Shown: piece after piece, positions 10,735-21,099 of the stretch
Layout of the letters: each line of letters begins with the position of its first letter
Numbering within the stretch: position 1 is the stretch's first letter
Origin: Icerya purchasi
Lineage: Eukaryota > Arthropoda > Insecta > Hemiptera > Monophlebidae
NCBI GenBank assembly: GCA_039619475.1
Contig: CM077116.1
Location: 103,833,164 to 103,897,163, forward strand
Direction: 5' to 3'
Length of the DNA stretch: 64,000 bases
Translations under genes and position numbers: made by a program
Notes under the pieces: model-generated
What the model saw: only the letters and a program-made list of their open reading frames with translations
Database searches by the model: none
Told to the model about the DNA's origin: nothing

Positions 10735-11741
10735 AGCGAAATAATAACAAAAAAATAAAAAAAAAATATATGTCCGAAAACTATTTTGTGGGCGCCAATA
10801 GCAAAAATACCGGCTTGCTATTACCGGAAGCTTGGCCTAGCAGAGCTTTAGGCTTTTAATCAAAAAAAAAAAAATATGTATATAAAAAAAAACCGACTCG
10901 CGAAATCCGCCGTTCGATGGCGGTATCTCTCCCGGTGGAGATATCACGGGGTAACCACGTGTCCAATAACGAAACCTATTTCCATGAAACGCGTGTATTT
11001 GAATAAAGAAAAAAAAAAAACACAAATGAAACAAATTTTTGAATATTACAATTACAAAAAAACGAAATACTGGTCAAAATTACGGAGCGGACATTAATTA
11101 TGACTAGGGTTAAAAAGATACACGTGACGGCGTGCTCTTCCGACAACGATTAAAAAAAAACGACGACGAATCATTACCGACTCGTGTGAACCGACTCGCG
11201 TGTACAACTGAATTGATCTAGTTAACAACTAAATTAAAACTGACTATCGATTTACCGTGGCAAACACGAAGGAAGATTTTTCGGTACACGATGGGCTATT
11301 CCAAACGATATAGTCGAATCGCTGAAAATTACCCCGTACCTTATCAATTAATACGCACGCCGATTTTTCTAGAACATTCTTATGTTATACTTATTTTAAA
11401 TCGGCTGCTACCCTGTCTTTTCGGGATTTCACCAATTCTCTCGCGACTCTCGTAGCTACACGCTCCGTACTTATACGTTTCGACGGTAAACGCGACCGCG
11501 CTTTCCCCCGCGCAACCAGTTCACCCCCGCAACACAGCCGACAGAACGGCTGCGTTCGGGATAACCAGGCTCCTCGGTCAAAATATCTTCTCCGATCGCA
11601 ATTCACCGTCATCTCTGCTGCCCGAGAAAAACCCGAAATGTAAAATGAATTAACATCGAAATAATAATTTCTACCTCGGACAGCATTATCAGAAATCATA
11701 TAAAACGTAATTAAAATGCTACAGCTGCCGAATCCGTCTCA
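10735..11741 (-). repeat. gypsy-like long terminal repeat (5' LTR of the gag-like element)
   Basis: On the minus strand the block starts TGAGACGGATTCGGCAGCT at 11741 and is followed inside by the leader and gag-like ORF. The same start and a matching series of motifs (ATCCCG..AAAG.CAGGGT, CTGCTAGGC, TTGGCGCCC) occur in the solo LTR at 54610-55381, whose limits are fixed by its insertion into a BEL/Pao gene. The inner limit near 10735 (after TTGATCA) is my estimate. A matching 3' LTR was not found on the far side of the gag ORF. No ORF within it is convincing. Confidence 0.6.
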
Positions 11742-11789
11742 ATATATATAATTAACTGAGAAAAGATAAAGAGAAAAAAATCACTTCTT

Positions 11790-12375
11790 TTTCTTTGATT
11801 AGCGTGCCGTATACTGCCACCTAGGCCAGAGGCACGGATAAGATAAGAGTTAGATGGAGTGGAATACGTTAGTGGTCTTGAGAAAACTTAGGAGGCGTTT
11901 AATTTGGTAGTGGCGATCAGACAGGATTTCGGAGAGGTTGGACGACTGAAGAATTTGTGCTCGGTATGAATTATAGGTGGGACAGCTGACGAGTAAATGT
12001 TGGATTGTGACAGGAGAATTGCAATTGGAACACAGTAGAATAGGTTGTCTGGACAGGAGGTGACTATGAGTGATTTTCGAGTGACCTAGGCGGAGTCTCG
12101 TGACAACGATTTCATTCCTTCGATTGCTAGATAATGAGGTTTTCCATGGTCGAATAGTATCTCGAATTGAGCGCAGCTTGTTCGTGTTTGGGATGTTGGT
12201 CCATTGTTTTTGCCATGTTTGAAGTGATTTTTGCACTATATAAGCCTTCAGACCCATTGACGGAATTTCGGTACCGGAAAGAACAATGAGCCTTCTTTTG
12301 CCGATCACTTATCACATACTCCTACCACCTCTTTTAGTTGCAGCTATTGTAGTTGCTCATCAATCAACTTTTAAT
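11790..12375 (-). pseudogene. I-group LINE ORF2, 3' fragment with 3' UTR
   Basis: Only the last 150 or so codons remain, ending at 11850. They carry NKLRSIRD, RRNEIVVTRLRLGHSKITHSHLL and a CCHC knuckle (CSNCNSPVTIQHLLVSC). This equals the C-terminus of the LINE at 3-3269 but from a different copy or subfamily. The 3' UTR holds CGTGCC...GGCACG (11803-11808 with 11831-11836 on the plus strand), the same hairpin idea as 3287-3318. The upstream end near 12375 abuts the jockey remnant, consistent with a 5'-truncated insertion. The first Met in the open stretch is internal to the domain, not a true start. Confidence 0.8.
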
Positions 12376-12377
12376 TT

Positions 12378-13497
12378 CTAAAAGGCAATTTTTTTATTCT
12401 TTTTTTTTATAATATCCGTCGGAATTTTCCCTAACAAGTCAATCAGTACAGCGTCCTGCAATGGAACTATTTCAGTTAATGCTATTGCAATTGTCTCGTT
12501 ACGTAATTTTTTTAATTCTCTTTTTAATCTCTGTGTAAGATTGTTATATTTATTTTTATCATGCATTGATCTAGTTTGCTGCTATTTACGCCTAGCCCTT
12601 CGTTTTTCACTTAATAGTTTCCTAATTTCTTTGGGGTAATTATTGCCCTTAAACCGTCTTTTAATTTCGGGGGTACTATTCCAGGTAGCATGTTGTATCT
12701 GATTTACAAACTTCTCCAGTTCAAAATCTACTTGTTCAATAGTTCTCAGTGGAACATTTAATTTAACATTTTCTTCTAAACAATATCTGAAGTTTTCCCA
12801 ATCAGTAAGTTTATTAACTAACGTCGGATTAGTTTCCTTTTCAATTATATTATTACTTATCGTCAAAAGTATAGATGAATGGTCAGAACTTAAACCAAAA
12901 TACTGTTCAATCTTGATATAATTATGTGAAATACTTCTTATTATGAAAAAATCTATTAAATCTGGTTTTCTAGTGACATCAGATGGCCAGTAGGTCGGTT
13001 TTCCTGTTGATGTCGTATCACAGTTGTATTCCTTAATTGCATTTAGCAACTCTTTACCTTTTGCTGTTGTTAGCCTAGAGCCCCAGTAGGTATTCTTGGC
13101 ATTAAAGTCGCCACCAACTATAAATCGACTACCTAAATAATCTAGAAACCGAATATATTTGTTTTTTTTTTATAGAATACTTTGGAGGACAGTATACTCC
13201 AGTTACAGTAATTGCATAATTACTATTTTTAATAGAGATAGATGCAGCTTGTATATGGGGAGTTTTATACTTTTCCAGTTCATAATGTTCTATTTGTTCC
13301 CTAACTATGACAGCAGCTCCACCTTTAGCAGTATTTTCTGGATGGATAGTATGATACACTTTAAAACCATTAAATTTAAGAGTTTCTGAAATCAAACAAA
13401 TATCAATTTTTTCTATTTCTATAATTGCTTGTAATTCTTGTTGATGGTTCAATAAACCATTAGGATTCCATGATAAGATTCTTAATGAATTTTTCAT
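12378..13497 (-). pseudogene. jockey-clade LINE ORF2, endonuclease only, broken
   Basis: The gene starts at 13497 with RILSWNPNGLLNHQQEL, overlapping the ORF1 stop by ATGA. The APE-type endonuclease continues with ETLKFNGF, GGAAVIV, GVYCPPKYS, then after a frameshift FIVGGDFNAKNTYWGSR, TYWPSD and SSDHSSIL. The frameshift lies in a run of A on the coding strand at about 13161-13170. A TAG replaces the expected Trp after RRARRK (near 12579). Nothing of the reverse transcriptase remains; sequence similarity fades after about 12480 and ends at the LINE fragment at 11790-12375. Confidence 0.85.
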
Positions 13498-14756
13498 TTG
13501 TGTTTGTTTTTTTGCATAGCTTCATTAGTGCTATTTTCAATTTTTTTTATCCTGTCATCAAGCAACGTAATAAAATTCTCTTGTTTTTCGAGTTTATTTA
13601 ATATTACTTGCAGGCGTTTCTTAACTTCATCATTGCTTGAGCTATTGTCATCAACTGTAGGTAAAGCTGGAAACTGGCTTTTGTCCTGTAAATTTGGTAG
13701 AGACTTCTCTTCCTTCATCCATACCATTTCAGTATTCTTCTGACTTATTGCTTGATTTTTGGTTTTCGTATTACAGTGTAAACATTTCGGTTTAACATCG
13801 TTCACTTTGTCGTAATCTTTTGTGTGATGCTTACCTGCGCATTTTACACACCTTGGTTCACGTCTGCAATATTTTTGTGTATGGCCATATACTTGGCACG
13901 ATTTACATTGCGGAATTAACTTCGCTTTTCTAACTAGCTCTATTACAACTTTTGTTCCTAGTATCCTTTCAATTTTACATATTTCATCAATGTTTTCGTT
14001 GGCATTGAACGTTAGCATAAACATATTAAGCAGATCTTTAGTTTTCCACTTAAGTTTATTTACGGCATTTAATATTTTGTATCCTCTTTGTTTAAGTTCT
14101 TCAACTATTTTATTAACGTCACAAGTATAATGTAATCCTTTGCCCATTACTCGGATTGGTCTAGCTTGCTTATTTTCATACGAGTGCCAAGCACTTTGAT
14201 TTGCATCTAGTGTTTTTGCAATTTTCCTATATGTGTCCTCATCAGTGGCATTAATTTTAATCCTTCCGTCACTCATTAGTTTAATAGTAAATTTCTCTGC
14301 CATTACCAAATCACGTAACATTTCATAAAACTTATTATACTCTTTAATTCCATCCACCATAATCGGTGGTGGTGGCGGTATTTTCTTTATTTTCGATGGA
14401 TCTGTCTTTGAAATTGATACCTGTCGTTTTAACATCGGTGGCGTTAAAGATGTATCCTTTTTTCTTTTTCTACCATTTACTCTAATCCATTCCGTTTCAG
14501 CTGCTAGCTCTTCTTCATCAGTAATGTATTCTATTTGCTGTTGATTATTACAGCTTTCTATTAATTTTACCTTTTCCTCCAGTTTTCTAATAGTTTCTTT
14601 CATTTTGTTTAACACGACATTTAGTTGTGATTTTTCATTATTGGCTTTTTGCCATTCAGTATAAAGTAATTCTTCATTTTTCGTTCTATTATAATTTTCC
14701 TGAAACACTTTGTTGCTCGTTTGTATTTTTTTGGATGATTTTGTTGCATTAGACAT
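13494..14756 (-). CDS. jockey-clade LINE ORF1 (gag-like nucleic-acid-binding protein)
   Basis: An intact 420-residue ORF. It has an N-terminal charged coiled-coil region (residues about 25-75), a Pro-rich linker with PPPPPIMVDGIKEY, an RRM-like/PRE_C2HC region and a cluster of zinc knuckles from about residue 283 (CKSCQVYGHTQKYC, then CVKCAGKHHTKDYD, then CLHCN). Such ORF1 proteins bind the LINE RNA and form the transposition particle. The stop overlaps the start of ORF2 in ATGA, suggesting coupled translation. The second knuckle ends in YD where Cys is usual, so it may be damaged. Closest relative in the window is the ORF1 at 22825-24294. Confidence 0.88.
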   Translation of the reverse strand: MSNATKSSKKIQTSNKVFQENYNRTKNEELLYTEWQKANNEKSQLNVVLNKMKETIRKLEEKVKLIESCNNQQQIEYITDEEELAAETEWIRVNGRKRKKDTSLTPPMLKRQVSISKTDPSKIKKIPPPPPIMVDGIKEYNKFYEMLRDLVMAEKFTIKLMSDGRIKINATDEDTYRKIAKTLDANQSAWHSYENKQARPIRVMGKGLHYTCDVNKIVEELKQRGYKILNAVNKLKWKTKDLLNMFMLTFNANENIDEICKIERILGTKVVIELVRKAKLIPQCKSCQVYGHTQKYCRREPRCVKCAGKHHTKDYDKVNDVKPKCLHCNTKTKNQAISQKNTEMVWMKEEKSLPNLQDKSQFPALPTVDDNSSSNDEVKKRLQVILNKLEKQENFITLLDDRIKKIENSTNEAMQKNKHK

Positions 14757-15211
14757 TTCTCCTTAATATAATTACTCTAATATTAATGGCAGAGTAACAG
14801 AATTTTTCGTCCGTATTACTACTCTGCGATAAAATCGAAAACCATAAGTGGCTGCACTGTTTAACAATGCATCGAATCGGTATTCTTCTTATCTGTAAAG
14901 TTTCTGACACTATTACTAAGCAACGCGTACGCTGAATTTAAATAATTACTATCAGTTAGTGATAAGAACTGGGTATTGCAAAACCGATTTGTAGATAATA
15001 TTTAAACGAGAATTTAAAACATTAATATAATTTACGAACCAGCGACTTCGATAAAAACCCAATTCGCAAATGTTATTCGGGAACCTAAGCTTGGCAAGTA
15101 TAAACAATTTCGAACTTTAATTTTACTTCCTCATTAAACTAAACCACACTTAACACAGAGCAAAAAAAAACACAGCGAACACAACCAACGAGACGGTCAC
15201 ACATTTTCGTT
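14757..15211 (-). other. probable 5' UTR of the jockey element and flank
   Basis: There are no ORFs of note. It lies directly upstream of ORF1 (13494-14756) and probably contains the internal promoter region of the element. I see no boundary that fixes its 5' end. It stops at the poly(A) tract of the next LINE at 15212-15225. Confidence 0.4.
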
Positions 15212-15636
15212 TTTTTTTTTTTTGGGAAAGTTAAATGGTTCGAAATAAGTTAGTTGTATAAAGAAACCGAATAATATCTGCAATGTTCAAAGGCGAGTTG
15301 ACCAAAGACGACTGCAAAGACGCTATGCGGAGATAAGCGCGCTGGAGCGCGAAGGAGGGGCACTCCAGGAGCAGGTGTTTTACTGTAGGGGCGGGGGGAA
15401 GGGAGCAAAAGGGGCATTCAAAAGAGGGCGCGCAATTAAGTAAGAGATGATCATGAGTTAGCGAAATATGTCCAATGCGGAGTCTTGCCATAGCCACAAA
15501 GTGGGTTCTGGGGAGGTCAGAAGGAGGGAACCAAGGGTCAATTCCGTGTTTTATCTCTCTTTTTTTTTTTTTTGGTTGCAATTGCGTTACGTTTGTGGAC
15601 CCTGCCAAGCTTTTAAGCTTGTCGGCGTGGTCCTAA
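15212..15636 (-). pseudogene. I-group LINE ORF2 C-terminus and poly(A), probably the far end of the LINE at 38974-42365
   Basis: Reading from 15636, the frame gives DHADKLKSLAGS, an A-run (PKKKK), RTHFVAMARLRIGHISLTHDHLL and a CCHC knuckle (CPFCSLPPAPTVKHLLLEC), ending at 15231, then a very short 3' UTR and a poly(A) tract (15212-15225). The LINE at 38974-42365 ends just before this part of the protein (QWKQDWLSRQS), on the same strand, and the two join with almost no gap when the CR1-like element between them is removed. The joining is inference from family architecture. Confidence 0.75.
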
Positions 15637-15908
15637 AAAAATAACACATGCCTCCCTTCTTTATTTGTTAATATAATACAATGTTTCTTATACTTAACGA
15701 TTCCGGAGACATATTTATGGTTATCAGTACTGTTAAATTTTCTTTTACAAGAGTAATATAAATTAAAATAAATAAGTATAATTAATCCTCTTATATTATT
15801 TTATAATCCCACACATTCACATATCTTCGCATGCTCTTACATATAGATTATTATTAATACTTAATATATACTCGATATTAAGAGCTCTTGTTTTTTTTTT
15901 GTTTTTTT

Positions 15909-18130
15909 TTATTTTTTAATATTTTTATTCCCAACCCATTTTTTTATTTCTGCTTTGTTTGACTTTATATGTGGCTGTAATTGTTTAATGTCTTCTGGTA
16001 GTGAGTTTAGTAGTTTGCATAGAATATTTTTTTTAATATTATCCTCGTGCTTGTTTAAGTTGCTGATTTTACAGGTTTTATAAAGGTGTAGGTTCCTAAT
16101 ATTGTAGGTTGGTGGATTTCTTTTTTCTACTTCGATTTCCTTATTTAGCCATTCCATAATAATCAAGTAGTATAGATATGATTTGGGATCCAGAATATTA
16201 TATTTTTTTAATATGTTGTTTTCTTCACGTTTATGTTTTATATTATTTCTCATTAGGATATTTACGCATTTTTTTTGAAGGTAGTTAATATGTTTTATAT
16301 TAGTTTTACTTGCTCTCCCCCAAGCTATTATTTCATAATTTAAATGTGATTGGCATAGTGCATTGTATATTAACATCTTAGTTTTTTTAGATGATACGTA
16401 CTTTTTTAATTTATAGAACAGCGGAATTATTTTCCGAATCTTTATGCTCAGATCGTTTGTGTGGTCTTTCCAATTAAGGTGATTATCTACTTTTACTCCC
16501 AAGTATTTATAATTATTTACTGTTCCAATAAAGTTGCACTGACAGGCGTTAATATTTTCTGTGTGTATGCAATTTGAAGTGTGGCATTTTATATTAATTT
16601 TGTATGGCGGATAGTGGTTGCTTGATTTGATCCATAATAATTTGGTTTTTTCAGCGTTTATTTGTAGGTTTTTGTCATGTAACCATAGATTCAGGCTGTT
16701 TAGATCTTTTTGAAGTTTCCTCTCTGCATCAGCGATGTTTTTGTCTGCAGTTACCAGCGCAATGTCATCTGCGTATGCAAATACTTCACTATATTTTATT
16801 GCTTTTTTTATGTTCCTTACGTATATTAAAAATAGTAATGGTGCCAGAACTGTACCTTGGGGGACACCACATTTCAAATCTAAAGCTTGGCTATACGTGT
16901 TTCCTATCCTAACTACACTACTTCTGTTACTTAGATACTCTTCGAACCAGTTGAGGGGTTTTCCTTCAATACCTATGCTCTTAAGTTCGTTTATTAATAT
17001 ATAATGTCCTACTGAATCAAACGCCTTTGATAAGTCGATAAATAACGTTAAACAATGCTTCCGTAAAGCTAGGTTAGTATAAATAGCATCTGAGAAATCG
17101 CTTAATAATCTAGATGTGTTCTTGTCTTTTTGGAACCCATATTGAAAAAAGGGTATAATATTGTTTATATAGATATATCTTTGCAACTGTTTAGCTACAT
17201 GTTTTTCCATGATTTTTTCAATTACTGATTGTTTAGCTATTGGTCTGTAATTCCCATACTCCATGAATTTACCTTTTTTATATATCGGTCTTATTTCCGA
17301 TCTTTTAAGTTCCTTTGGTATGTTTGCCGTGTGGATGGTATCATTGATTATTTTCACGATGTACGGAGCTATTTTATCTTTTATATATTTAATATCTTTC
17401 GTTCTTATTTTATCTAAACCTGGTCCTTTCTTTGCGTTTAATTTATCTATTATATCTAAAACCTGGTAGTTATTAATTTTAAGTAGATTGAAGTTGCATT
17501 CTGGCTTATTTATATTCTCAGTATTCTCTTTAAATAATTCTCTACTACACACGTGTATGTTATCATACACAGTGTTATTAAAGTATTTAACGAAGTTATC
17601 AGTAAGAGTTTTCAAATCATGATTCCTAAAGTGTTTTATTATTGTTTCGTCAATTGAGTTGTTTTTATGTTTTCCTACTATTTCATTTATTTTTTTCCAT
17701 GTTTTCTTTATGTCTCCAGTGGTGTTTTCTATAGTTGTCCTGCAATATTTATCTTTACTTGTTTTAATAATATTACTAACTTTATTCCTAATTTTTTTAT
17801 AATTCTCACGATATTTTTTATTATTAATGTTGGATTTCCAAAGCCTAAATAGTTTGTCTCTATCGTTCATTAGTTTTAAGATATCTGTTGTTATCCACGT
17901 TTTTATAGGCGTGTTTTTCCTATTGCTACCTTTTTTGTATATTTGTTCTTCACTTTTATCATAAATTTCTCGAAATTTATTACTAATGCTTGCGTAGTCA
18001 GCGTCTTCTACATTTCCCCAGTTATTCATTAGTAATAATTTTTGTATATTTTTTTCGTTGTAAATAGTATTTATATGGTTCCTTTTAGTGATGTTATTTG
18101 CGGCCTTGTTAGTTCGCATTTTATAGTGTA
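15909..18130 (-). pseudogene. CR1-like LINE ORF2, reverse-transcriptase half
   Basis: From 18130 the frame reads HYKMRTNKAANN and stays open to 15909, more than 730 residues. RT motifs appear in order: KGPGLDKI, YGNYRPIAKQSVIEK, FIDLSKAFDSVGH, GVPQGTVLAPLLFLIYV, FAYADD (16764-16781) and YLGVKVDNHLNW. The C-terminal region has MLIYNALCQSHLNYEIIAWG. The apparent start at 18221 lies in Helitron sequence and is not real. The endonuclease half is at 37250-37961. There is no internal stop in this half, so the LINE may have been intact when the Helitron landed. Confidence 0.92.
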
Positions 18131-18143
18131 CTAGCTGAACCCG

Positions 18144-18161
18144 GCCACGCTTTGCTGTGGC
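18144..18161 (-). other. Helitron 3'-terminal hairpin
   Basis: GCCAC-GC pairs with GC-GTGGC around an AAA loop (one bulge), 12-13 bp before the terminal CTAG at 18131-18134. This is the standard Helitron terminator placement. Confidence 0.85.
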
Positions 18162-18164
18162 TCC

Positions 18165-18345
18165 GATTGATATTAATAATTGGGGAAGTAAATAACAGTA
18201 TTGTAGTAACCACAGATTCACTGAAAAAACACACCATTCAATTTAATACCATACTTTGTGTTGCTATGATTATGCTGTGGAATGCAATTAAATGAAATCA
18301 AATCAAATCAAATAAACTTTTTTATTATTATTATTACACGTTTTG
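18165..18345 (-). repeat. Helitron 3'-end repeat, copy A
   Basis: About 180 bp directly repeated at 19814-19972 (shared: GATTGATATTAATAATTGGG, GCTGTGGAATG, TTATTATTATTACAC). Copy A runs on into the true hairpin end. Copy B has a decayed end. Confidence 0.8.
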
Positions 18346-18989
18346 ATTACAATATGCAACTCCGCGCGAGAGATAGACATTTTAATTCAGAAGTTACAAA
18401 CAAATATTGGATTTATAATATATAGGAAAAGAACAAATGGAAAACAAAATGAAATTAAGTTGACGTGCCAAACAAAAAAAATTAAATAGCCGAACGGAAA
18501 GGAATAATAATATCAAAAGTATATACACAAAATAACAAAGTGAAATTCAATAATTGTGCGAAAGTAATCGATAAAATAACAAAAAAAAATAAAAATTGCT
18601 GTCATGTATATACAAATAATAGTTGTTGTAGGTACTACAAAAATAATGTACATGCACACAAAAACAATCCTATTCATAAGAAAAACCTGCAGGCCGTGCA
18701 AAATATATAGGCATAATTACATTTGTAGAAATTGTAAAGGGAAAAACATAAACAAAGAATAGTGGAAGCGAAATAAAAGGAAAGAAAAAAAAATGTTTCC
18801 CTGAAAATTTATACCATAAATTGAACGACTTGCGAAATAATTAGGTTTCATTTGGTTGAGTATTAGTTTTGCTATCCGGTGATTTTAGGCAAACGCTTTT
18901 AGAGATACTTCGCTCAAAACCAACTGATGAATTGCATGCTTGCGTAAAATATTTAACTTTTGGAGCACAGTAAAAAAAATTAATTTAAC
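18346..18989. other. AT-rich Helitron interior, no gene seen
   Basis: No recognisable coding sequence. It leads on the plus strand into the helicase remnant at 18990-19710, so it may be the decayed middle of that second Helitron. Confidence 0.4.
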
Positions 18990-19710
18990 AACGAATATGA
19001 AAGTTCAACTACAAAACGATCCAACAGCTGCCATATTTTCAAGATAATTGCTCGAAGTTGGTAACAGTACTGTACCTACAAATCCATAAACAGGAAGAAT
19101 CACCTTTCCATTTAATTTCTGTAATATTGTAAATTCAAAAGAAGAATTAGTAGAAAAGGTATTCCAAAGCATCCAAACAAATTATCACAATCACACATAG
19201 TTAGAGCCATTCTCGGGGCTATAAATGTTGATGTACACAATATGAACAACATCATTCTAAACAAAATCGCAGGTGAAGCAATAATATACAAATCTATTGA
19301 CTCTGTGATCGACTAAAGTGAAGTAGTAAATTTTGCAATAGAATTTTTTAATTCACTCGATGTTCTTGGATTACCACCATACATACTGAATTTGAAAATT
19401 AGAGTATCAATTATATTACTCCGGACTTCATAAAGGTAAAGAAATACTACTTCCACAAATACCACTTATTCCGACAGATATGCCGTTTGAATTCAAACGA
19501 CTTCAATTTCTGATACGCCTTGCGTTCGCTATGACCATTAATAAAGCGCAAGGACTATCTTTAAAAGTGTGCAGTTTGAATTTAGAGAACGATTGCTTCT
19601 CTCATGGGCAATATGTTGCATACTCTAATGGAGGTAAATAATTTGGTCTTTATATTTATGTAGAAAACGGACAAACAAAAAATGTAGAACATTCATTAGC
19701 TTTGCAATAA
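18990..19710 (+). pseudogene. Helitron Rep/helicase (PIF1-like) C-terminus, decayed, opposite strand
   Basis: Translation in changing frames gives the known end of arthropod Helitron helicases: an N-M-K-V-Q-L start, LPFNF-like FPFNFCN, NSKEELVEKVF, NKIAGEAIIYKSIDSV, then PFEFKRLQF, RLAFAMTINKAQGLSLKVC, ENDCFSHGQ and KTKNVEH. Motifs of the last helicase block (AFAMTINKAQG, FSHGQ) are clear. Several frameshifts and stops break it. It is antisense to the surrounding Helitron and lies between the two copies of that element's 3' end, so it probably came from a different Helitron insertion. Confidence 0.8.
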
Positions 19711-19813
19711 AAAATGATTTTCAGTAAAAGTTTTTTCTTTCTTTTCTTTTATTTCCATTTTTCTATTTTTTGTTTATATTTTTTCCCCTACACTTTCTAT
19801 TCACTGTAGCTTA

Positions 19814-19972
19814 GATTGATATTAATAATTGGGGAAGTAAATAACAGTACTGTAGGAAACATAAATTCACCGAGAAAACACATAATTTACATACTTTATG
19901 TTGCTATGGCTATGCTGTGGAATGAAATCAAATTAAATAATCTTATTATTGTTATTATTATTACACATTTTT
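19814..19972 (-). repeat. Helitron 3'-end repeat, copy B
   Basis: Second copy of the 18165-18345 block. It begins exactly where the Rep N-terminus similarity stops (19971), so here the Rep gene has been fused to a Helitron 3' end by internal deletion. Confidence 0.8.
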
Positions 19973-20378
19973 TAAATTTCATTGCTGTGCAGTACAGACA
20001 AACTTTATCCATTTCTCCAATTTGAACAAATGTACATAAGGTGTCATATTGAATATCCGGTTCGTATGAAAAAGCCATTCGATAATATGAAGCTCGATTA
20101 TTTAGATATTGCATATGAACCCGTCTTCGCCGTTGATCTATTTCTTCTTGGCGTTGTTGAGATGAACGTGCTGCCCTTCTTCTTCTCGTTTCTATTCGTA
20201 AGACTTCAAGTCTTTCTGCCCTCTGATCCATCAATTCTTCCGCCCGCCTTTGAGAACTTCTTACTCTAACATGATCATTATTGTCTAAACGTTCTTGATC
20301 ACTGCGGATTGACCTTCTCTGACATACTGCAATTGTGTGTCGAGAATGGCGACCAATGTTTGCACGTGGGCGAGGCAT
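19971..20378 (-). pseudogene. Helitron Rep protein, N-terminal fragment
   Basis: The ORF starts MPRPRANIGRHSRHT and continues with Arg/Glu-rich repeats (RSSQRRAEELMDQRAERLEVL) and IGEMDKVCLYCTAMKFK, the standard beginning of arthropod Helitron replication initiators, which normally run beyond 1000 residues. After residue 136 the match ends at the 3'-end repeat copy B, so the HUH nuclease and helicase are gone. It is in the same orientation as the Helitron 18131-37249 and is most likely that element's own gene remnant. The putative product would be a short basic protein without enzyme activity. Confidence 0.85.
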
Positions 20379-20399
20379 TAAAGATGTGTATTATGGATG

Positions 20400-21047
20400 G
20401 TGGAGACGCAGACGATGATTAACTATATAAAAATGAACGAAGTGAATTGAGTACTTACATTTTGTTTTTCAAAAACAGGCAATTAGATAATTTTCAAAAC
20501 ATTCAATATGAAATCAAAATATAATCAAATCAATTCTAACTTTTTCTCTTCATTTTTTCCTCTTTATTAGTTTTTTATTATATTTTTTGAAATACAATCA
20601 CTAATTAAAAGATTAACATACAGTCACACTTTCATTTTTACCAAGGACTTTGAAAATGCCGGTTAAGTGTTCGATATAAATAAATCATTCACCTTTGTAT
20701 ATCTGCATGTATATATTTAAATGATATTTATGCAAATGTATACTCTGCCTATAGATTGTAATTAACTGTAAGGATACGCATTAAATAAAGTAACATAATA
20801 TATAGCCAAAAATATAAATATGTAATTTCTTTTTTAAATTTCAATGTGATTCCTTGAGTGTTTTTAAAATAAGTAAAAATGGAATTTTAGAATTCAGTTT
20901 CACAAGTTGTATATGTCAGCATATATGAATATATAGAAATAAGTATACAACCACAGTTGTCTTTTCTTTAAATGTGCGCATAGTAAAATCATCAATAATA
21001 AATCAAATGAATAAAATATTCCATATTAGAAACATCAGGTTAATGAA
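20400..21047. repeat. Helitron repeat unit 1 (first part)
   Basis: Non-coding AT-rich sequence. Its first part (from about 20510) matches 29455 onward, and from about 20805 it matches the 1.2-kb units that start at 29715 and 35342. It is interrupted at 21048 by the inverted-repeat transposon and resumes at 29284-29445. Confidence 0.75.
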
Positions 21048-21089
21048 GGCTATAGCCAGATTACTATTGTAAAATTACCTCTCTTAAAA

Positions 21090-21099
21090 ATGTATCTAT
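21090..21099. repeat. target-site duplication of jockey element 1, left
   Basis: ATGTATCTAT, repeated at 25621-25630 right after the poly(A) tract. With preceding A residues the match is up to 14 bp. Confidence 0.88.

Noticed and set aside
10795..10808. TTGGCGCCCA as a tRNA-Lys-type primer-binding site
   Set aside because: The related motif at 54711 lies inside a solo LTR whose ends are fixed by its insertion, so it is most likely part of the LTR.
11391..11699. 102-codon minus ORF in the gypsy-like LTR
   Set aside because: Lies wholly inside the LTR and is not kept in the related LTR at 54610-55381.
18131..18221. Met at 18221 as the start of the 770-residue RT ORF
   Set aside because: Those first 30 codons are Helitron 3'-end sequence; the LINE frame enters at 18130.
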